A stretch of DNA of 64,000 nt from Gammaproteobacteria bacterium (GCA_009926865.1 RFOD01000001.1:62001-126000); one strand, 5' to 3'. Shown: positions 18,662 through 28,183, numbered from the stretch's first letter. Program-made: numbers and translations. The notes: a model not told the origin generated them from the sequence alone.

Positions 18662-19317
18662 TCGTGACTCATCAAAACGCCGAGCAACTGGACTTCAATA
18701 AAGGCTCAGGCCTGATGGTCGCGATTGCCCAACATGCCCTATCAGGCGAGGTGTTAATGGTGGCCTGGATGAACCGCGAGGCGCTCGCCCGGACCTTAGA
18801 TGAGCGCGTTGCAGTGTTTTATAGTCGCTCCCGCCAATCTTTGTGGCGTAAGGGGGACACCTCAGGTCACACCCTCACAGTCCAAAGTATCCTTGCCGAT
18901 TGCGATCGAGACGCGCTCTTACTGCGCGTGATGCCTCAGGGCCCAGCCTGTCACACCGGCGCCCGAAGCTGCTTTCTCGCCGAGACCGACTCCCCTGAGA
19001 CGCAACAGGCGCTTGCCGGTGACTTCTTACACCGTCTTGAAGGCATTATCGATGAGCGCATCGCCACGGCAATAACCAAAGATAATACCGAGGAAAGTTA
19101 TACCGCCCGATTGCTTACGCGAGGATCACGACGCATCGCGCAAAAGGTGGGCGAAGAAGCTATTGAAACGGCGCTGGCAGGCGCGGCAGGCGATCTCGAT
19201 GAGCTACGTAATGAGTCGGCCGACTTGCTCTTTCACTGGCTACTACTGCTTCGACAGCAAGGAGTCTCGCTCGATGAGGTGCTTACGACGCTTGCGGAGC
19301 GGCATCGCGCCCGCTGA
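18658..19317 (+). CDS. hisI: Bifunctional phosphoribosyl-AMP cyclohydrolase / phosphoribosyl-ATP pyrophosphatase
   Basis: HisIE fusion of 219 residues for steps two and three of the pathway. Residues 1 to about 115 are the cyclohydrolase, with [28 protein letters not shown] and zinc-binding [10 protein letters not shown] and CHTGARSCF. Residues about 120-219 are the MazG-like pyrophosphatase, with [12 protein letters not shown] and [14 protein letters not shown]. Last gene of the operon; its final 35 bases overlap the 3' end of lysAC on the other strand. Confidence 0.97.
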   Translation: MIVTHQNAEQLDFNKGSGLMVAIAQHALSGEVLMVAWMNREALARTLDERVAVFYSRSRQSLWRKGDTSGHTLTVQSILADCDRDALLLRVMPQGPACHTGARSCFLAETDSPETQQALAGDFLHRLEGIIDERIATAITKDNTEESYTARLLTRGSRRIAQKVGEEAIETALAGAAGDLDELRNESADLLFHWLLLLRQQGVSLDEVLTTLAERHRAR

Positions 19318-21964
19318 GGGCGATTTCTTGGGCGGGTGCGCGCAAATTATAGTGCGATGACATGCTCGCACCGTACGCCCCTGCTGTTGCCACCAACAAC
19401 ACATCGCCTTCGGCCGTCGCACGCGGTAACACCCGATCATGACCGATGACATCGCCCGTTTCACAGATGGGTCCGACCACATCAAAAATTCCCGTATCCG
19501 GATCATCGATGCGCGAGAGATTCACAATCTCATGATAAGCCCCGTAAAGCGCGGGACGAATCAACGAATTCATGCCCGTCGCGATACCCACGTAGCCACT
19601 AGCACCTTTGAGCTTAAGCTGGGTCACTTTGGCCAGCATCACCCCGGATTCGGCAACCACATACCGACCGGGCTCGAGCCATAGTGCAACCGAGGGCCAG
19701 TCTCGACGTACGTCAGCGAGTGCGGCATCCAGCGCCGTCAAATCCAATTCAGGCCCGCCTGATCGCTCGGGAACACCGAGCCCACCGCCCAAATCGATAA
19801 TGCGTACATCAGGGAACTGCTCGCGCACGCTTGCAAGCGCCGCCGCCACCTGTCGCCAATTACCGACATCCAGTACCCCACTACCCGAGTGTGCATGCAA
19901 GCCAATGATTTGGCATCCTGCCATATGCGAAAGCGATACCAGCTCTGGCACCTCCCACAAGGGCACGCCAAACTTTGACTGCGTACCCCCCGTGCGAACG
20001 TGCTGGTGATGCCCACGGCCGCTACCGGGATCAAGGCGTACCAGTACCTCGCGACCTGCAAACAACTCGGGCCAATGCCGTAGCGGATGTAAGTTATCTA
20101 AGGTGACGTGGACCCCTTGTGCCAAGGCGGTTTCGTACTCGCCTCGAGCGGCAAAGTTGGGCGTGAACAAGATTCGATCGGGCGCGAGCTCAGGGACACA
20201 CTCACGAACATGTGCAAGTTCTTCCGCCGACACGCACTCGAGCCCCAGACCTTGGGTCACGACAGTCGACAAAATAGCTGGGTGGGCATTAGCCTTAATC
20301 GCATAGAAAACCTGATCCACTGCACTTAACGCACGGAGGCGCTGGCAGCGCTCAATGACGGTCGCAAGATCGTACACGTAAGCCGCGTCACGCCCGTCAT
20401 CCATCAGGGTCTGTAATTCGGTTTGACGATCGCGCCACCAGGGTCGCGTCGCCGTCAGCATCGGCTCGAACTCGGCTTTAAACAGACGACTCCAACTTTG
20501 ACCGATGACTGAATCGTCTTGCACGCGGGTAATCAATAAATCGTGCAAGCCCTCGACCAAACGCTCGCCCTGGGATTCATCGACTACAAAGGTCAGGTTT
20601 AAATCATTGGCCGCCTGGCTCACTAGATAAATTCGCTGCTCTTTAAACAACTCCAAGGCTTCGCCCAGTTGATGAAGGATGCCGCGAATATTGCGCCCGA
20701 CCACACTCACCGAGGCACAGGGTCCAATGAGTTCTGCCCGGCATAATCCAGCCAGCGCTTGCTGCAGACTCGCTAGTACGGACTCATCCAGTGCGTTCGC
20801 CTGCGGATCCAAGGATACCGTCACGTTTGTTTCACTGGTGGATACGAGGTCAACCGACAGACCTAATTGTTTAAAAATCTGAAAGGCATCAGCCAAGAAG
20901 CCAACCTGATGCCACATCCCAGGGCTTTCCATGGAGACGAGATTCACTCCCGTCTTCAGACAGATCGCTTTGACCTGTGCCGAATCATTGACGGGAGCGG
21001 TCGTAATACGCGTATGACCGAGCCCGGGGGCGTGCGTAGAAAGCACATGTAGGGGAATGGCGCGCTGCCGTACCGGAAGCAAACAACGCGGGTGTAATAT
21101 TTTGGCACCCGCAGTCGCGATCTCCTGTGCTTCATCATAGGTGAGCTCGCGTAATTGCCGAGCTCCCGGCAACTGCCGCGGGTTCGCACTGAACATGCCC
21201 GGCACATCGGTCCAGATTTCAAGCCGTTGCGCAGATAACAACCCCGCAAAGTAGGCTGAAGAGGTATCTGATCCCCCTCGACCCAAGAGCACCGTATCGC
21301 CTGCCGAATCACTCGCGATGAAGCCTTGTGTGATCAGTAAACGTCCTTCGGACCGAAGCCGTGCGTCGACCGCCGGATTCGCGGCAAACTCGCAAGTCGC
21401 CGACAGATACTGGGCCTTAGACCGAGCGGCCTCTCGATGTACCGCACGCAATGAGTTGCGAGCATCTGTCCAAACCACTGGCAATCCCAGCCTATGCAGA
21501 TAGGCCGCACCGAGACGAGTGGCCAATAATTCACCGGTGGCCATGACGCGCGCACGCGCTCGATCATCGATACTTGGACTCGAGCGTAGCTGCTCAATGA
21601 AATCTATAAACAGTTGCCACTCTTCGCCAAGCGCGCCTTGCGGATCAACCCCGAGCTCCATAGCGAGTTGCCAGTGTCGCTGTCGCAGGTGGGTCAGTAG
21701 CGCATCCACTGACAGACCATCCGTAGCGTTGGTCTCCGAGCGCTCCCCGTCAGACAGGACTGCCAACAAAGATTCCAGTTGGTCGGTAACTTTACTCAGT
21801 GCCGAATGGACGATGAGCACGTGAAAGGATTCGCGAAGGCGCTCCTCGGCAATGGCGGCAATTTTTTCCCAGACCGACAACGAAGAAACACTCGTTCCTC
21901 CGAACTTGAGCACGATCCAGCCAGGACGGACCTCGGACACCCGCTCGCTCCGCTCAATCGTCAC
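19283..21964 (-). CDS. lysAC: Bifunctional aspartate kinase / diaminopimelate decarboxylase
   Basis: 893-residue fusion of the first and last enzymes of lysine synthesis. Residues about 15-470 are the aspartate kinase: KFGGTSV near the start, GRGGSDTSSAYFAGLL, TDVPGMFSANPR and paired ACT domains. Residues about 500-893 are the PLP decarboxylase: YAIKANAHPAILS with the PLP lysine, HAHSGSGVLDVGNW, DLGGGLGVPE and ICETGDVIGHDR. The start is GTG at 21964, overlapping the upstream small ORF as GTGA. This fusion is known from Xanthomonas and Xylella relatives. Joint lysine control is likely but no leader element was seen. Confidence 0.95.
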   Translation of the reverse strand: MTIERSERVSEVRPGWIVLKFGGTSVSSLSVWEKIAAIAEERLRESFHVLIVHSALSKVTDQLESLLAVLSDGERSETNATDGLSVDALLTHLRQRHWQLAMELGVDPQGALGEEWQLFIDFIEQLRSSPSIDDRARARVMATGELLATRLGAAYLHRLGLPVVWTDARNSLRAVHREAARSKAQYLSATCEFAANPAVDARLRSEGRLLITQGFIASDSAGDTVLLGRGGSDTSSAYFAGLLSAQRLEIWTDVPGMFSANPRQLPGARQLRELTYDEAQEIATAGAKILHPRCLLPVRQRAIPLHVLSTHAPGLGHTRITTAPVNDSAQVKAICLKTGVNLVSMESPGMWHQVGFLADAFQIFKQLGLSVDLVSTSETNVTVSLDPQANALDESVLASLQQALAGLCRAELIGPCASVSVVGRNIRGILHQLGEALELFKEQRIYLVSQAANDLNLTFVVDESQGERLVEGLHDLLITRVQDDSVIGQSWSRLFKAEFEPMLTATRPWWRDRQTELQTLMDDGRDAAYVYDLATVIERCQRLRALSAVDQVFYAIKANAHPAILSTVVTQGLGLECVSAEELAHVRECVPELAPDRILFTPNFAARGEYETALAQGVHVTLDNLHPLRHWPELFAGREVLVRLDPGSGRGHHQHVRTGGTQSKFGVPLWEVPELVSLSHMAGCQIIGLHAHSGSGVLDVGNWRQVAAALASVREQFPDVRIIDLGGGLGVPERSGGPELDLTALDAALADVRRDWPSVALWLEPGRYVVAESGVMLAKVTQLKLKGASGYVGIATGMNSLIRPALYGAYHEIVNLSRIDDPDTGIFDVVGPICETGDVIGHDRVLPRATAEGDVLLVATAGAYGASMSSHYNLRAPAQEIALSGRDAAPQAS

Positions 21965-22188
21965 AGATCGTCGTCGTCGTAATCACGCAAATCTTTGGCG
22001 AGACGCTTATCGGCGAGCACCTCTTCCAGTTTGCTCCAGGCGGCTTTACCACGCTTGCCCGGCTGCGGCTTGGCACGTCGGTCCACGCGATCGAGAAAGC
22101 GATCGTAATCATCGCCCCCATCGTTGGAGTTGGCCTCGTTCAAGAGCTCCTCATCGAGCTCGAAGCCTTCCGTGTCTCGCTCAGCCAT
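21961..22188 (-). CDS. Small acidic hypothetical protein before lysAC
   Basis: 75 residues, unrecognised. Acidic N-terminus (FELDEELLNEANSNDGGDD), a basic middle (RRAKPQPGKRGKAAW) and an acidic tail DLRDYDDDDL. The segment AAWSKLEEVLADKRLAKDL suggests one amphipathic helix. It resembles, weakly, the small PA3496-type proteins of gammaproteobacteria. Its TGA overlaps the GTG of lysAC, so it is translationally coupled to it. The start ATG at 22188 follows GGTTCGTCACC, with no strong ribosome site. No signal peptide or membrane segment is visible. Confidence 0.6.
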   Translation of the reverse strand: MAERDTEGFELDEELLNEANSNDGGDDYDRFLDRVDRRAKPQPGKRGKAAWSKLEEVLADKRLAKDLRDYDDDDL

Positions 22189-22283
22189 GGTGACGAACCT
22201 TTATACCTTAAAAATCAACAACTTATAAAAATACGATGCGATCGCCGCGCTGCACTATAGCGAAAACTTCGTCGGCTGCAAGT

Positions 22284-23132
22284 TCAGCGACGCCGAACCC
22301 CCTCGACAACGGTGATCGGCGCCCCCCGAGAGACCCCTAGGACATCCATGGCCCGCCGTTCCGCCACCGCAACTTCGATCACACCGAAGGAGTTGATTAG
22401 CGCCAGCGGCTCTCCCGGTTGCACCTCACCATAGGTTCTTCTGAGGGGTAAACGTTGCTGGCCCACCCTCACCACCGGCTCGCGCCACCCGTCTAGGCTC
22501 AAGGCGTCGATATTGCTCAAGAGATTCCCAAAGTGATCGACAGTGATGATCACACCTTGCACTCGTCCCGAGCTAACGATCGGGTCATCCACCCAGGAGG
22601 GGACAAGTTCCTCGCACGGTACACCCAACGACTCGATTGTCCTCCTGCCGGAAGCGAGCTCGGCAGCAAGCGGTGCAAAGATATCGCGGCCATGAAAGGT
22701 AGCACTCACTCGCGACAGGCCGAGGGTGTGCAAAATTTCCGGACGCAGGTGCCAAACACGGGCTTGACGTGCTCGCTGCACGACGGGCGCCAGAAGGCCA
22801 TTGTCCGGTGCGAGGAAGAGATGCCCATCGGCCTCCACCAACGCGATCTTGCGCGCCGTGCCGACACCGGGATCCACCACGGCAATATGCACGGAGCCGT
22901 TTGGAAAGTACTCGAACGCTCTCGATAACCAAAAGCCTGCTTCTGCAGGCCAATGAGCCAGAATCTCATGGGTAAGATCAATGACTTGGGCGTGAGCAAA
23001 ACACGACAGGATGCGCCCCTTCATGACCCCAACGAAAGGGTCACGCAAGCCGAAGTCTGAAGTCAGGGTAATGACTCCACTGACGGGCGGCAAAACCGCC
23101 TTAGGGGTTAACATGGACTCATCCGCGTTCAT
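22284..23132 (-). CDS. S-adenosylmethionine hydrolase/adenosyltransferase (DUF62, chlorinase-fluorinase family)
   Basis: 282 residues. The N-terminal family block TLTSDFGLRDPFVGVMKG (about residues 22-39) includes the SAM-site Asp, with DLTHEI and VVDPGVGTARK following. The mid region FLAPDNGLLAPV and FHGRDIFAPLAA are typical. Most bacterial members hydrolyse SAM to adenosine and methionine with a water-derived hydroxide; only a few make C-halogen bonds, and nothing here shows halogenase activity. It stands alone, divergent from the SDR gene. Confidence 0.88.
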   Translation of the reverse strand: MNADESMLTPKAVLPPVSGVITLTSDFGLRDPFVGVMKGRILSCFAHAQVIDLTHEILAHWPAEAGFWLSRAFEYFPNGSVHIAVVDPGVGTARKIALVEADGHLFLAPDNGLLAPVVQRARQARVWHLRPEILHTLGLSRVSATFHGRDIFAPLAAELASGRRTIESLGVPCEELVPSWVDDPIVSSGRVQGVIITVDHFGNLLSNIDALSLDGWREPVVRVGQQRLPLRRTYGEVQPGEPLALINSFGVIEVAVAERRAMDVLGVSRGAPITVVEGVRRR

Positions 23133-23158
23133 ACGAGCGCTACGGTATCATTAGTGCC

Positions 23159-23953
23159 ATGAACACGCAGCGCTCCGAGTTTAGCTCGCTCATGCCGTTT
23201 CGTTTAGACGAGCAAATTGTGTTGATCACGGGCGCTTCGAGCGGAATCGGCGCTGCGCTCGCACGCGGCTTTGCCGCGGCAGGCGCATCGGTCGTCCTCG
23301 CGGCCCGACGCTTGGATCGCCTTGAGGCGATTGCCACCGAAATCAGAGCGAGCGGCGCACGCGCCCTACCCCTAGCACTCGACGCCTCAGACCCGAAGAG
23401 CTTCTCTGCACTCTTCGATCGCGTTGAGCAGGAATGGGGGCTCATCAATGTTCTGATCAACAACGCAGGCCTTGCTCGTCCCGCTCGCTTTTTGAAAACC
23501 TCAGATCGGGATTTCGCTGAGACGATGCGTTTGAACTTTGAGGCGCCGTGGTTTCTGAGCCAAGAATTCGCCGCGAGACTCATTGCCGCCAAGCGCTCGG
23601 GTTGTATCCTGAATATCGCCTCGGTACTCGCTCTCGGCTCAGGGCCAGGCTATGCCGCTTACTCCTCTTCCAAAGGCGCTTTGGTTCAACTCACGCGCAG
23701 TCTCGCTCTTGAATTTACCCGAGCCGGGATTCGCGTTAACGCTCTCGCTCCCGGGTGGTTTGTCACGGAGATGAATGAGCACTGGTTCGCCACACCAGAG
23801 GGTCAAACCTATCTGCAAAGTACGCCTGCGGGCCGCGCGGGTCAGCTTGAGGAATTAATTGGACCTGCCCTTTTGTTATGTAGCAAGGCGGGCAGCTTCC
23901 TAAACGGTGTCATCTTACCGGTAGATGGCGGACATCATGTCGCTTTGAAATAG
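23159..23953 (+). CDS. Short-chain dehydrogenase/reductase
   Basis: Classical SDR of 264 residues. The nucleotide-binding motif TGASSGIGAALA is at residues 23-34, NNAG follows at about residue 102, the catalytic Ser is in NIASVLALGSG, and Tyr-Lys are in YSSSK (about residues 172-176). The C-terminal PVDGGHHV is the usual end. An internal ATG at 23192 (MPFRLDEQ) would also leave a full domain. The substrate cannot be told; the AARR after the first strand suggests NADPH preference. Confidence 0.88.
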   Translation: MNTQRSEFSSLMPFRLDEQIVLITGASSGIGAALARGFAAAGASVVLAARRLDRLEAIATEIRASGARALPLALDASDPKSFSALFDRVEQEWGLINVLINNAGLARPARFLKTSDRDFAETMRLNFEAPWFLSQEFAARLIAAKRSGCILNIASVLALGSGPGYAAYSSSKGALVQLTRSLALEFTRAGIRVNALAPGWFVTEMNEHWFATPEGQTYLQSTPAGRAGQLEELIGPALLLCSKAGSFLNGVILPVDGGHHVALK

Positions 23954-23954
23954 G

Positions 23955-23978
23955 CGCCTGCTCATCAAAAATCAGGCG
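23955..23978. terminator. Hairpin between convergent SDR and transporter genes
   Basis: CGCCTG (23955-23960) and CAGGCG (23973-23978) form a 6-bp stem with a 12-base A-rich loop. It straddles the transporter stop codon and lies between two converging genes. There is no long T-tract, so it would be a weak bidirectional terminator. Confidence 0.35.
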
Positions 23979-25396
23979 ATTACTACTCCCACCAAAGAAA
24001 TCACCACAATAGCGGCTAAATTGACCCATAAGCCCGCCTTCAACATTTGTTCAAATTGCACCCGACCGGTACCAAACACCATGGCATTCGCGGGTGTACC
24101 GACTGGCATCATGAATGCAGCCGATGAGGCCATCGCGGCTGGGGCGATCAGCGCTAGGATCGAGTGATCCGAGCTCGCGGCCACAGCGGCTAAAATCGGC
24201 AAAAAGGTTGCGGCCGTTGCCACATTACTATTTAGCTCTGTCCAGAAAACGAGCACTGCGACGATCGCGATAATTAGCAAGGGTAACGGCCAGCCTCCCA
24301 GTACACTCAAAGATTGGCCTAGGATCATCGCAAGCCCACTCTGCTGAATGGAGGCTGCCAGAGCAAGACCACCTCCAAATAAGAGCAAAATTGACCACGG
24401 CAACCGACCAATGTCCTCGGCGGCGAGCAGAGCGGACTGTCGGCCAGAGGGAATCACAAACAAAACGAGACCGGCCGCCACTGCGATCGACGTGTCATTC
24501 AAGCCCGCGAGCGGTGCCCAATTATTGAGCCATGGGCGAACAATCCACAGTAACGCGGCGCTACCGGCGACCATCGCCACACGCCTCTCAGCAATCGTAA
24601 TGGGACCTAACGAATCGACTGCGTCTGCAAGTGCCTGATCGGACTGTCCGAGTTTTGCGGCATTGAATGGCAGCGCAACATGAGTGAGTAGCCACCATGT
24701 CAGGGGCAATAGCATTGCGACCGTCGGTAGTCCAAAAACAAGCCAATCGAGAAAGGTGACCTCGACGTCAAAGTTTTTAGCCATGAAGCCTTGCACAATC
24801 GCGTTGGTCGGTGTTCCGATGAGCGTCCCTAAGCCACCAATGGTCGCCCCATAAGCCACCCCCAACAGCAAGGCCGCCGAGAATTGCAGACCATCCCGAT
24901 CCTCGTTCACACCCGGCTTCGCCGTGCCCATCGCCAAGGTCGCAACCGCGACGGCCACGGGCAGCATCATCAGCGCGCTTGACGTGTTCGAGACCCACAT
25001 ACTCACCGTGGCGGTCGCAATCATGACGCCCAGCACCAAGCGTTTGGGTTCAGCACCTAAAATCCCCATGATGCGATACGCAATGCGACGGTGTAATTGC
25101 CAATTCTCCATCGCACGGGCAATCAGAAAGCCACCTAAGATCAGCATCACCGACGAATTGGTGTACTCGCTTAATACCTTCGCAGGATCAGGTAAACCCA
25201 GCAAAGGAACCCAGATCAAAGGCAGCAAAGCGGTCGCCGACAGCGGCACTGCCTGCAAGGCCCACCAGAGAGCCATCCAACCGGTGATACCCAAAACACG
25301 CCAACTGGTGTCGGTAAAAACATCCGGTGCCGACACAAGCCATGTCATCGCAAAGAACGCGGGCCCGACGATGAGTCGCAGTAAGGAACCCATCAC
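23972..25396 (-). CDS. DASS/SLC13 family anion symporter
   Basis: 474-residue integral membrane protein with about 11-12 hydrophobic segments. Family features are the first SNT-type motif SNTSSALMMLPVAVA (about residue 135), TPTNAIVQGF after it, and the second repeat ELNSNVATAATFLPIL with GTPANAMVFG near the C-terminus; these repeats form the sodium/substrate sites. Substrates in the family include C4-dicarboxylates, citrate and sulfate, and the sequence does not decide. It begins at GTG or the following ATG, overlapping the stop of the L,D-transpeptidase. Confidence 0.9.
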   Translation of the reverse strand: MMGSLLRLIVGPAFFAMTWLVSAPDVFTDTSWRVLGITGWMALWWALQAVPLSATALLPLIWVPLLGLPDPAKVLSEYTNSSVMLILGGFLIARAMENWQLHRRIAYRIMGILGAEPKRLVLGVMIATATVSMWVSNTSSALMMLPVAVAVATLAMGTAKPGVNEDRDGLQFSAALLLGVAYGATIGGLGTLIGTPTNAIVQGFMAKNFDVEVTFLDWLVFGLPTVAMLLPLTWWLLTHVALPFNAAKLGQSDQALADAVDSLGPITIAERRVAMVAGSAALLWIVRPWLNNWAPLAGLNDTSIAVAAGLVLFVIPSGRQSALLAAEDIGRLPWSILLLFGGGLALAASIQQSGLAMILGQSLSVLGGWPLPLLIIAIVAVLVFWTELNSNVATAATFLPILAAVAASSDHSILALIAPAAMASSAAFMMPVGTPANAMVFGTGRVQFEQMLKAGLWVNLAAIVVISLVGVVIA

Positions 25397-26388
25397 AAGA
25401 CGTCCGGTGCATAGAGCTTAAGTTCTGGTTCAAGCTCTAAGCCAATCATTAAGGGAATACCCGACGACTCACGTAAAGCACTGATAGCGAGATCCCAGTT
25501 GATCATGACTTCGCTATCCCCCAGTAGCTCATCGAGTCGCGCTTCAAAGATTTGTAAATCGACCACTGTCGCTTGCCCCTCTTCATTGATGGGGGGGTGA
25601 ACTTCCAGCCAGATCTCTCCTCCCACCTTCGCAAGTTTGACCGGTTCGTTGATCAATGCGACCTCGGTACCGATCGGTACGTCCGGAAACATGCGCGCGA
25701 TATCTTCGGGATACATACGTAAGCAACCGTGAGTGACCGCCATCCCCACTGCGTCCGGGTTATTAGTGCCATGAATCAGATACGCACCGCTTGGGATCCC
25801 GAGTCGCATCGCGTGCCGACCGAGTGGATTATCCGGTCCGGGCGGGACGACCCGCGGTAGCGGACGCTCTCCCCGTGCTGCGCGGTCCCGACGCACGGAC
25901 TCAGGCGGTGTCCAGGTCGGGTTCACACGCTTAGACACAATCGTGGTCACGCCCAGCGGCGTACGCCAGTCCATTTTGCCGACACTCACCGGGTAGGTGT
26001 AGACCTTAGCCGCTTGGCCCTTAGGGGGCTTGGGGAAAAAGTACAGGCGATTCTCTGGCAAATTCACCACGATTCCGCGTCGCTCGCCAGGAGGCAGAAC
26101 ACGCTGGCCCGGAATCACGACCTCGGTCCCCTCCCCCGGCAACCATGGGTCGACGCCTGGATTAACCCTCAACAGCTCCTCGTACCCGAGACTGTATTGT
26201 CGGGCGAGTTGGATCAACGTGTCCTCGTAGCGCGTACGAACTCGCAGCACCTCGCCAAAGAGACCATCTCCAGATTCAGGCAAGAGATATTCCGAGCTAT
26301 GCACCCATGGGGATGCCACGCTACTCAGCAGCGCCGCGACCGAGACCAAAAGCGTACGGGAGATGCAAGAAACGTTCGAACCGTCCAT
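25393..26388 (-). CDS. L,D-transpeptidase (YkuD domain) with LysM-like segment
   Basis: Exported peptidoglycan cross-linking or lipoprotein-anchoring enzyme of the ErfK/YcfS type. From the ATG at 26388 a signal peptide is visible (SRTLLVSVAALLSSVASPWVHS). A LysM-like region follows (TRYEDTLIQLARQYSLGYEE). The catalytic motif HGTNNPDAVGMAVTHGCLRM holds the His and the Cys of HGC. An earlier GTG at 26415 has a better ribosome site (AGGGAAG) but would lengthen the signal n-region. Its stop overlaps the transporter start. Confidence 0.9.
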   Translation of the reverse strand: MDGSNVSCISRTLLVSVAALLSSVASPWVHSSEYLLPESGDGLFGEVLRVRTRYEDTLIQLARQYSLGYEELLRVNPGVDPWLPGEGTEVVIPGQRVLPPGERRGIVVNLPENRLYFFPKPPKGQAAKVYTYPVSVGKMDWRTPLGVTTIVSKRVNPTWTPPESVRRDRAARGERPLPRVVPPGPDNPLGRHAMRLGIPSGAYLIHGTNNPDAVGMAVTHGCLRMYPEDIARMFPDVPIGTEVALINEPVKLAKVGGEIWLEVHPPINEEGQATVVDLQIFEARLDELLGDSEVMINWDLAISALRESSGIPLMIGLELEPELKLYAPDVL

Positions 26389-26457
26389 GGGTTCGAATGA
26401 TGCCCGATCTCTCACCAAAATGGGCTTCCCTAAAAGCGTGATACGACGGGAGCTGAC

Positions 26458-27357
26458 CTAATTGAGAACCACCATGAGCTGCTCAACCTCCTCGGCCACC
26501 GACTCTCGTAGCGCTGAAGGATCCATTTGTCCGTAGCCAAGACGGTGCGCTGCGGGGGACTGCCTAAGAACCCCCTCCCAGGGATCTGGGCCTTGCTCGG
26601 GCGCTGGTAAATCTACGAGTGCGTCGCCTAGCGCGAGTACGTCAAGAAGATGATCCTGCACGAGCCTAAGATCGCTGCTCGCAGCGTCTCGCGCCTCAAA
26701 ACACGTCACCGCTCGCACAATGTCCGGCGCAAAGTCCCACTCACGAAGCAACTGATCGCTCACGCGCGCATGCCAAGAATCTAGGACATGCGCCAGCGCA
26801 GCCGAGTCTTCGAGTAAGGACGCCGACCACGCGGCTCGTGTCAGCAAGACGATCTTACCCATGTTGTGCAAGAGCCCCGCCAAAATCGCGGAATCTTTGG
26901 ACACTGCCGGCAGCGGCGCGCTTAGCCCACGACAGAGGCTAGACATGCGGATCGCTCTCTCCCATAGACGGCCCATCGGTTCCCGAACCAATGTGTATTC
27001 TGGCAAGCTGCGTACAGCCGACAAAGAAAACGCGAGCAACACCACGCGCAAGGTATCGTGCCCAAGGCGCGCGATCGCTGCCCCCAACTCTTTTGGCGCA
27101 CGACCGGCGGGACGGAACGCAACGGAATTCGCCATCCCAATAATTCGAGTCGAGAGTTCGGGTTCGCGCTGAATCAATCGGGCGAGTTGATAATTCGAAC
27201 CGAAATCGTCTGCCAACTGACGCAGCAAGAGGCCCGTGATGTCCGGCAAGCCCACGATGTTGATCGCGCCTACGCGTAATTCGCGCTCTAACTCAATGAT
27301 AAAGGCGTGCGCCTCAGGTGTGGGCGCCGGTGTCATAGCTCGGCCTTCATCTGTCAC
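26458..27357 (-). CDS. HDOD domain protein
   Basis: 299 residues, mostly one HDOD domain (residues about 25-225), a degenerate HD-hydrolase fold used as a signalling scaffold. Typical segments are LIQREPELSTRIIGMANSVAF and AGLLHNMGKIVLL; the latter keeps His-Asn where true HD enzymes have His-Asp. GTG start overlaps the stop of the MotD-like gene as GTGA, so it is co-translated with it. HDOD genes are often near chemotaxis or motility genes; here it came in on the motD side of the fusion junction. Confidence 0.88.
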   Translation of the reverse strand: MTDEGRAMTPAPTPEAHAFIIELERELRVGAINIVGLPDITGLLLRQLADDFGSNYQLARLIQREPELSTRIIGMANSVAFRPAGRAPKELGAAIARLGHDTLRVVLLAFSLSAVRSLPEYTLVREPMGRLWERAIRMSSLCRGLSAPLPAVSKDSAILAGLLHNMGKIVLLTRAAWSASLLEDSAALAHVLDSWHARVSDQLLREWDFAPDIVRAVTCFEARDAASSDLRLVQDHLLDVLALGDALVDLPAPEQGPDPWEGVLRQSPAAHRLGYGQMDPSALRESVAEEVEQLMVVLN

Positions 27358-28154
27358 TGCGAGTAAAAATCCGTCGAACCTTTATCCGATTGTAAAATCG
27401 CGAGAATAACCCGACGGTTTGCCGCACGACCCTCTACGTTTTCATTGGTCTCAACCGGGCGATGCTCGCCAAAGCCAATGACCGTGAGCCGCGTCTCCGG
27501 AATGCCGACGGTCGCCATCAATCGGGCAACCGATGCCGCGCGCGACGCGGAAAGCTCCCAATTACTGGGATAGCTTGCAGTCTTGATCGGCAGGTTATCC
27601 GTATGGCCTTCAATTAAAATCGGATTCGATACGTCGACCAATTGGCTTGCGAGTCGCCGAATAATCTCCTGCGCCGTAGGCGGTAGATTTGCTGACCCGC
27701 TGGCGAACAGGATGTCATTACGCAGTTCGATCTCCACCCAACCGCGATGCTGGCGAATCATGAGCTGATCCGCGAATACCAGATCCTGCATTTCAACCGC
27801 GATGTTGTCAGCGATTTGCACAAGTGAGGGGGCCCTTGGTTGAAGCTGCGTTTGTTGACCGGCAGCCGTACCCTGTGGACTCGTAGGATTGGGTACTGCG
27901 ACCACATTTGGCGTCGGAATACCCTCTTGTCGTAGCTCTGCGGTGAATGGCACCTCACGCTGCGGTTCACCGCGAAAGGCGGCATTGAGCGCGTCTGAGA
28001 GGACACGATACTTGCCAGAATTAACTGAGGAAATTGAATACATCACTACGAAAAAAGCGAGCAACAAGGTAGAACTATTTGCGATGTTATTCGCCGTCGC
28101 TGACAGATCCGTCTGAGCGGCATTCATTCCACTGATGGCGGTACGCATGGACAT
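27354..28154 (-). pseudogene. FlgE-MotD chimera: flgE start fused to the MotB/MotD stator body
   Basis: 266-residue in-frame ORF. Residues 1 to about 27 (MSMRTAISGMNAAQTDLSAT and ANNIANS) are the N-terminus of the flagellar hook protein FlgE, with its ribosome site AGGAAATCGAT and its place right after flgD. From about residue 28, TLLLAFFVVMYSISSVNSGK is the transmembrane segment of a MotD/MotB stator protein, and residues about 145-255 are its OmpA-like peptidoglycan-binding domain (IEGHTDNLPI, NWELSASRA, GRAANRR). The usual MotB lead-in SYADF, which carries the proton-channel Asp, is missing, so it cannot work as a normal stator. The junction is near 28070-28075. Confidence 0.88.
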
Positions 28155-28183
28155 ATCGATTTCCTCTAAATAAAGGTGAAGGG

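Noticed and set aside
22284-23132. Possible fluorinase or chlorinase because of the family name.
   Set aside because: Most bacterial members of this family are SAM hydrolases, and no halogen-specific feature or halometabolite gene is nearby.
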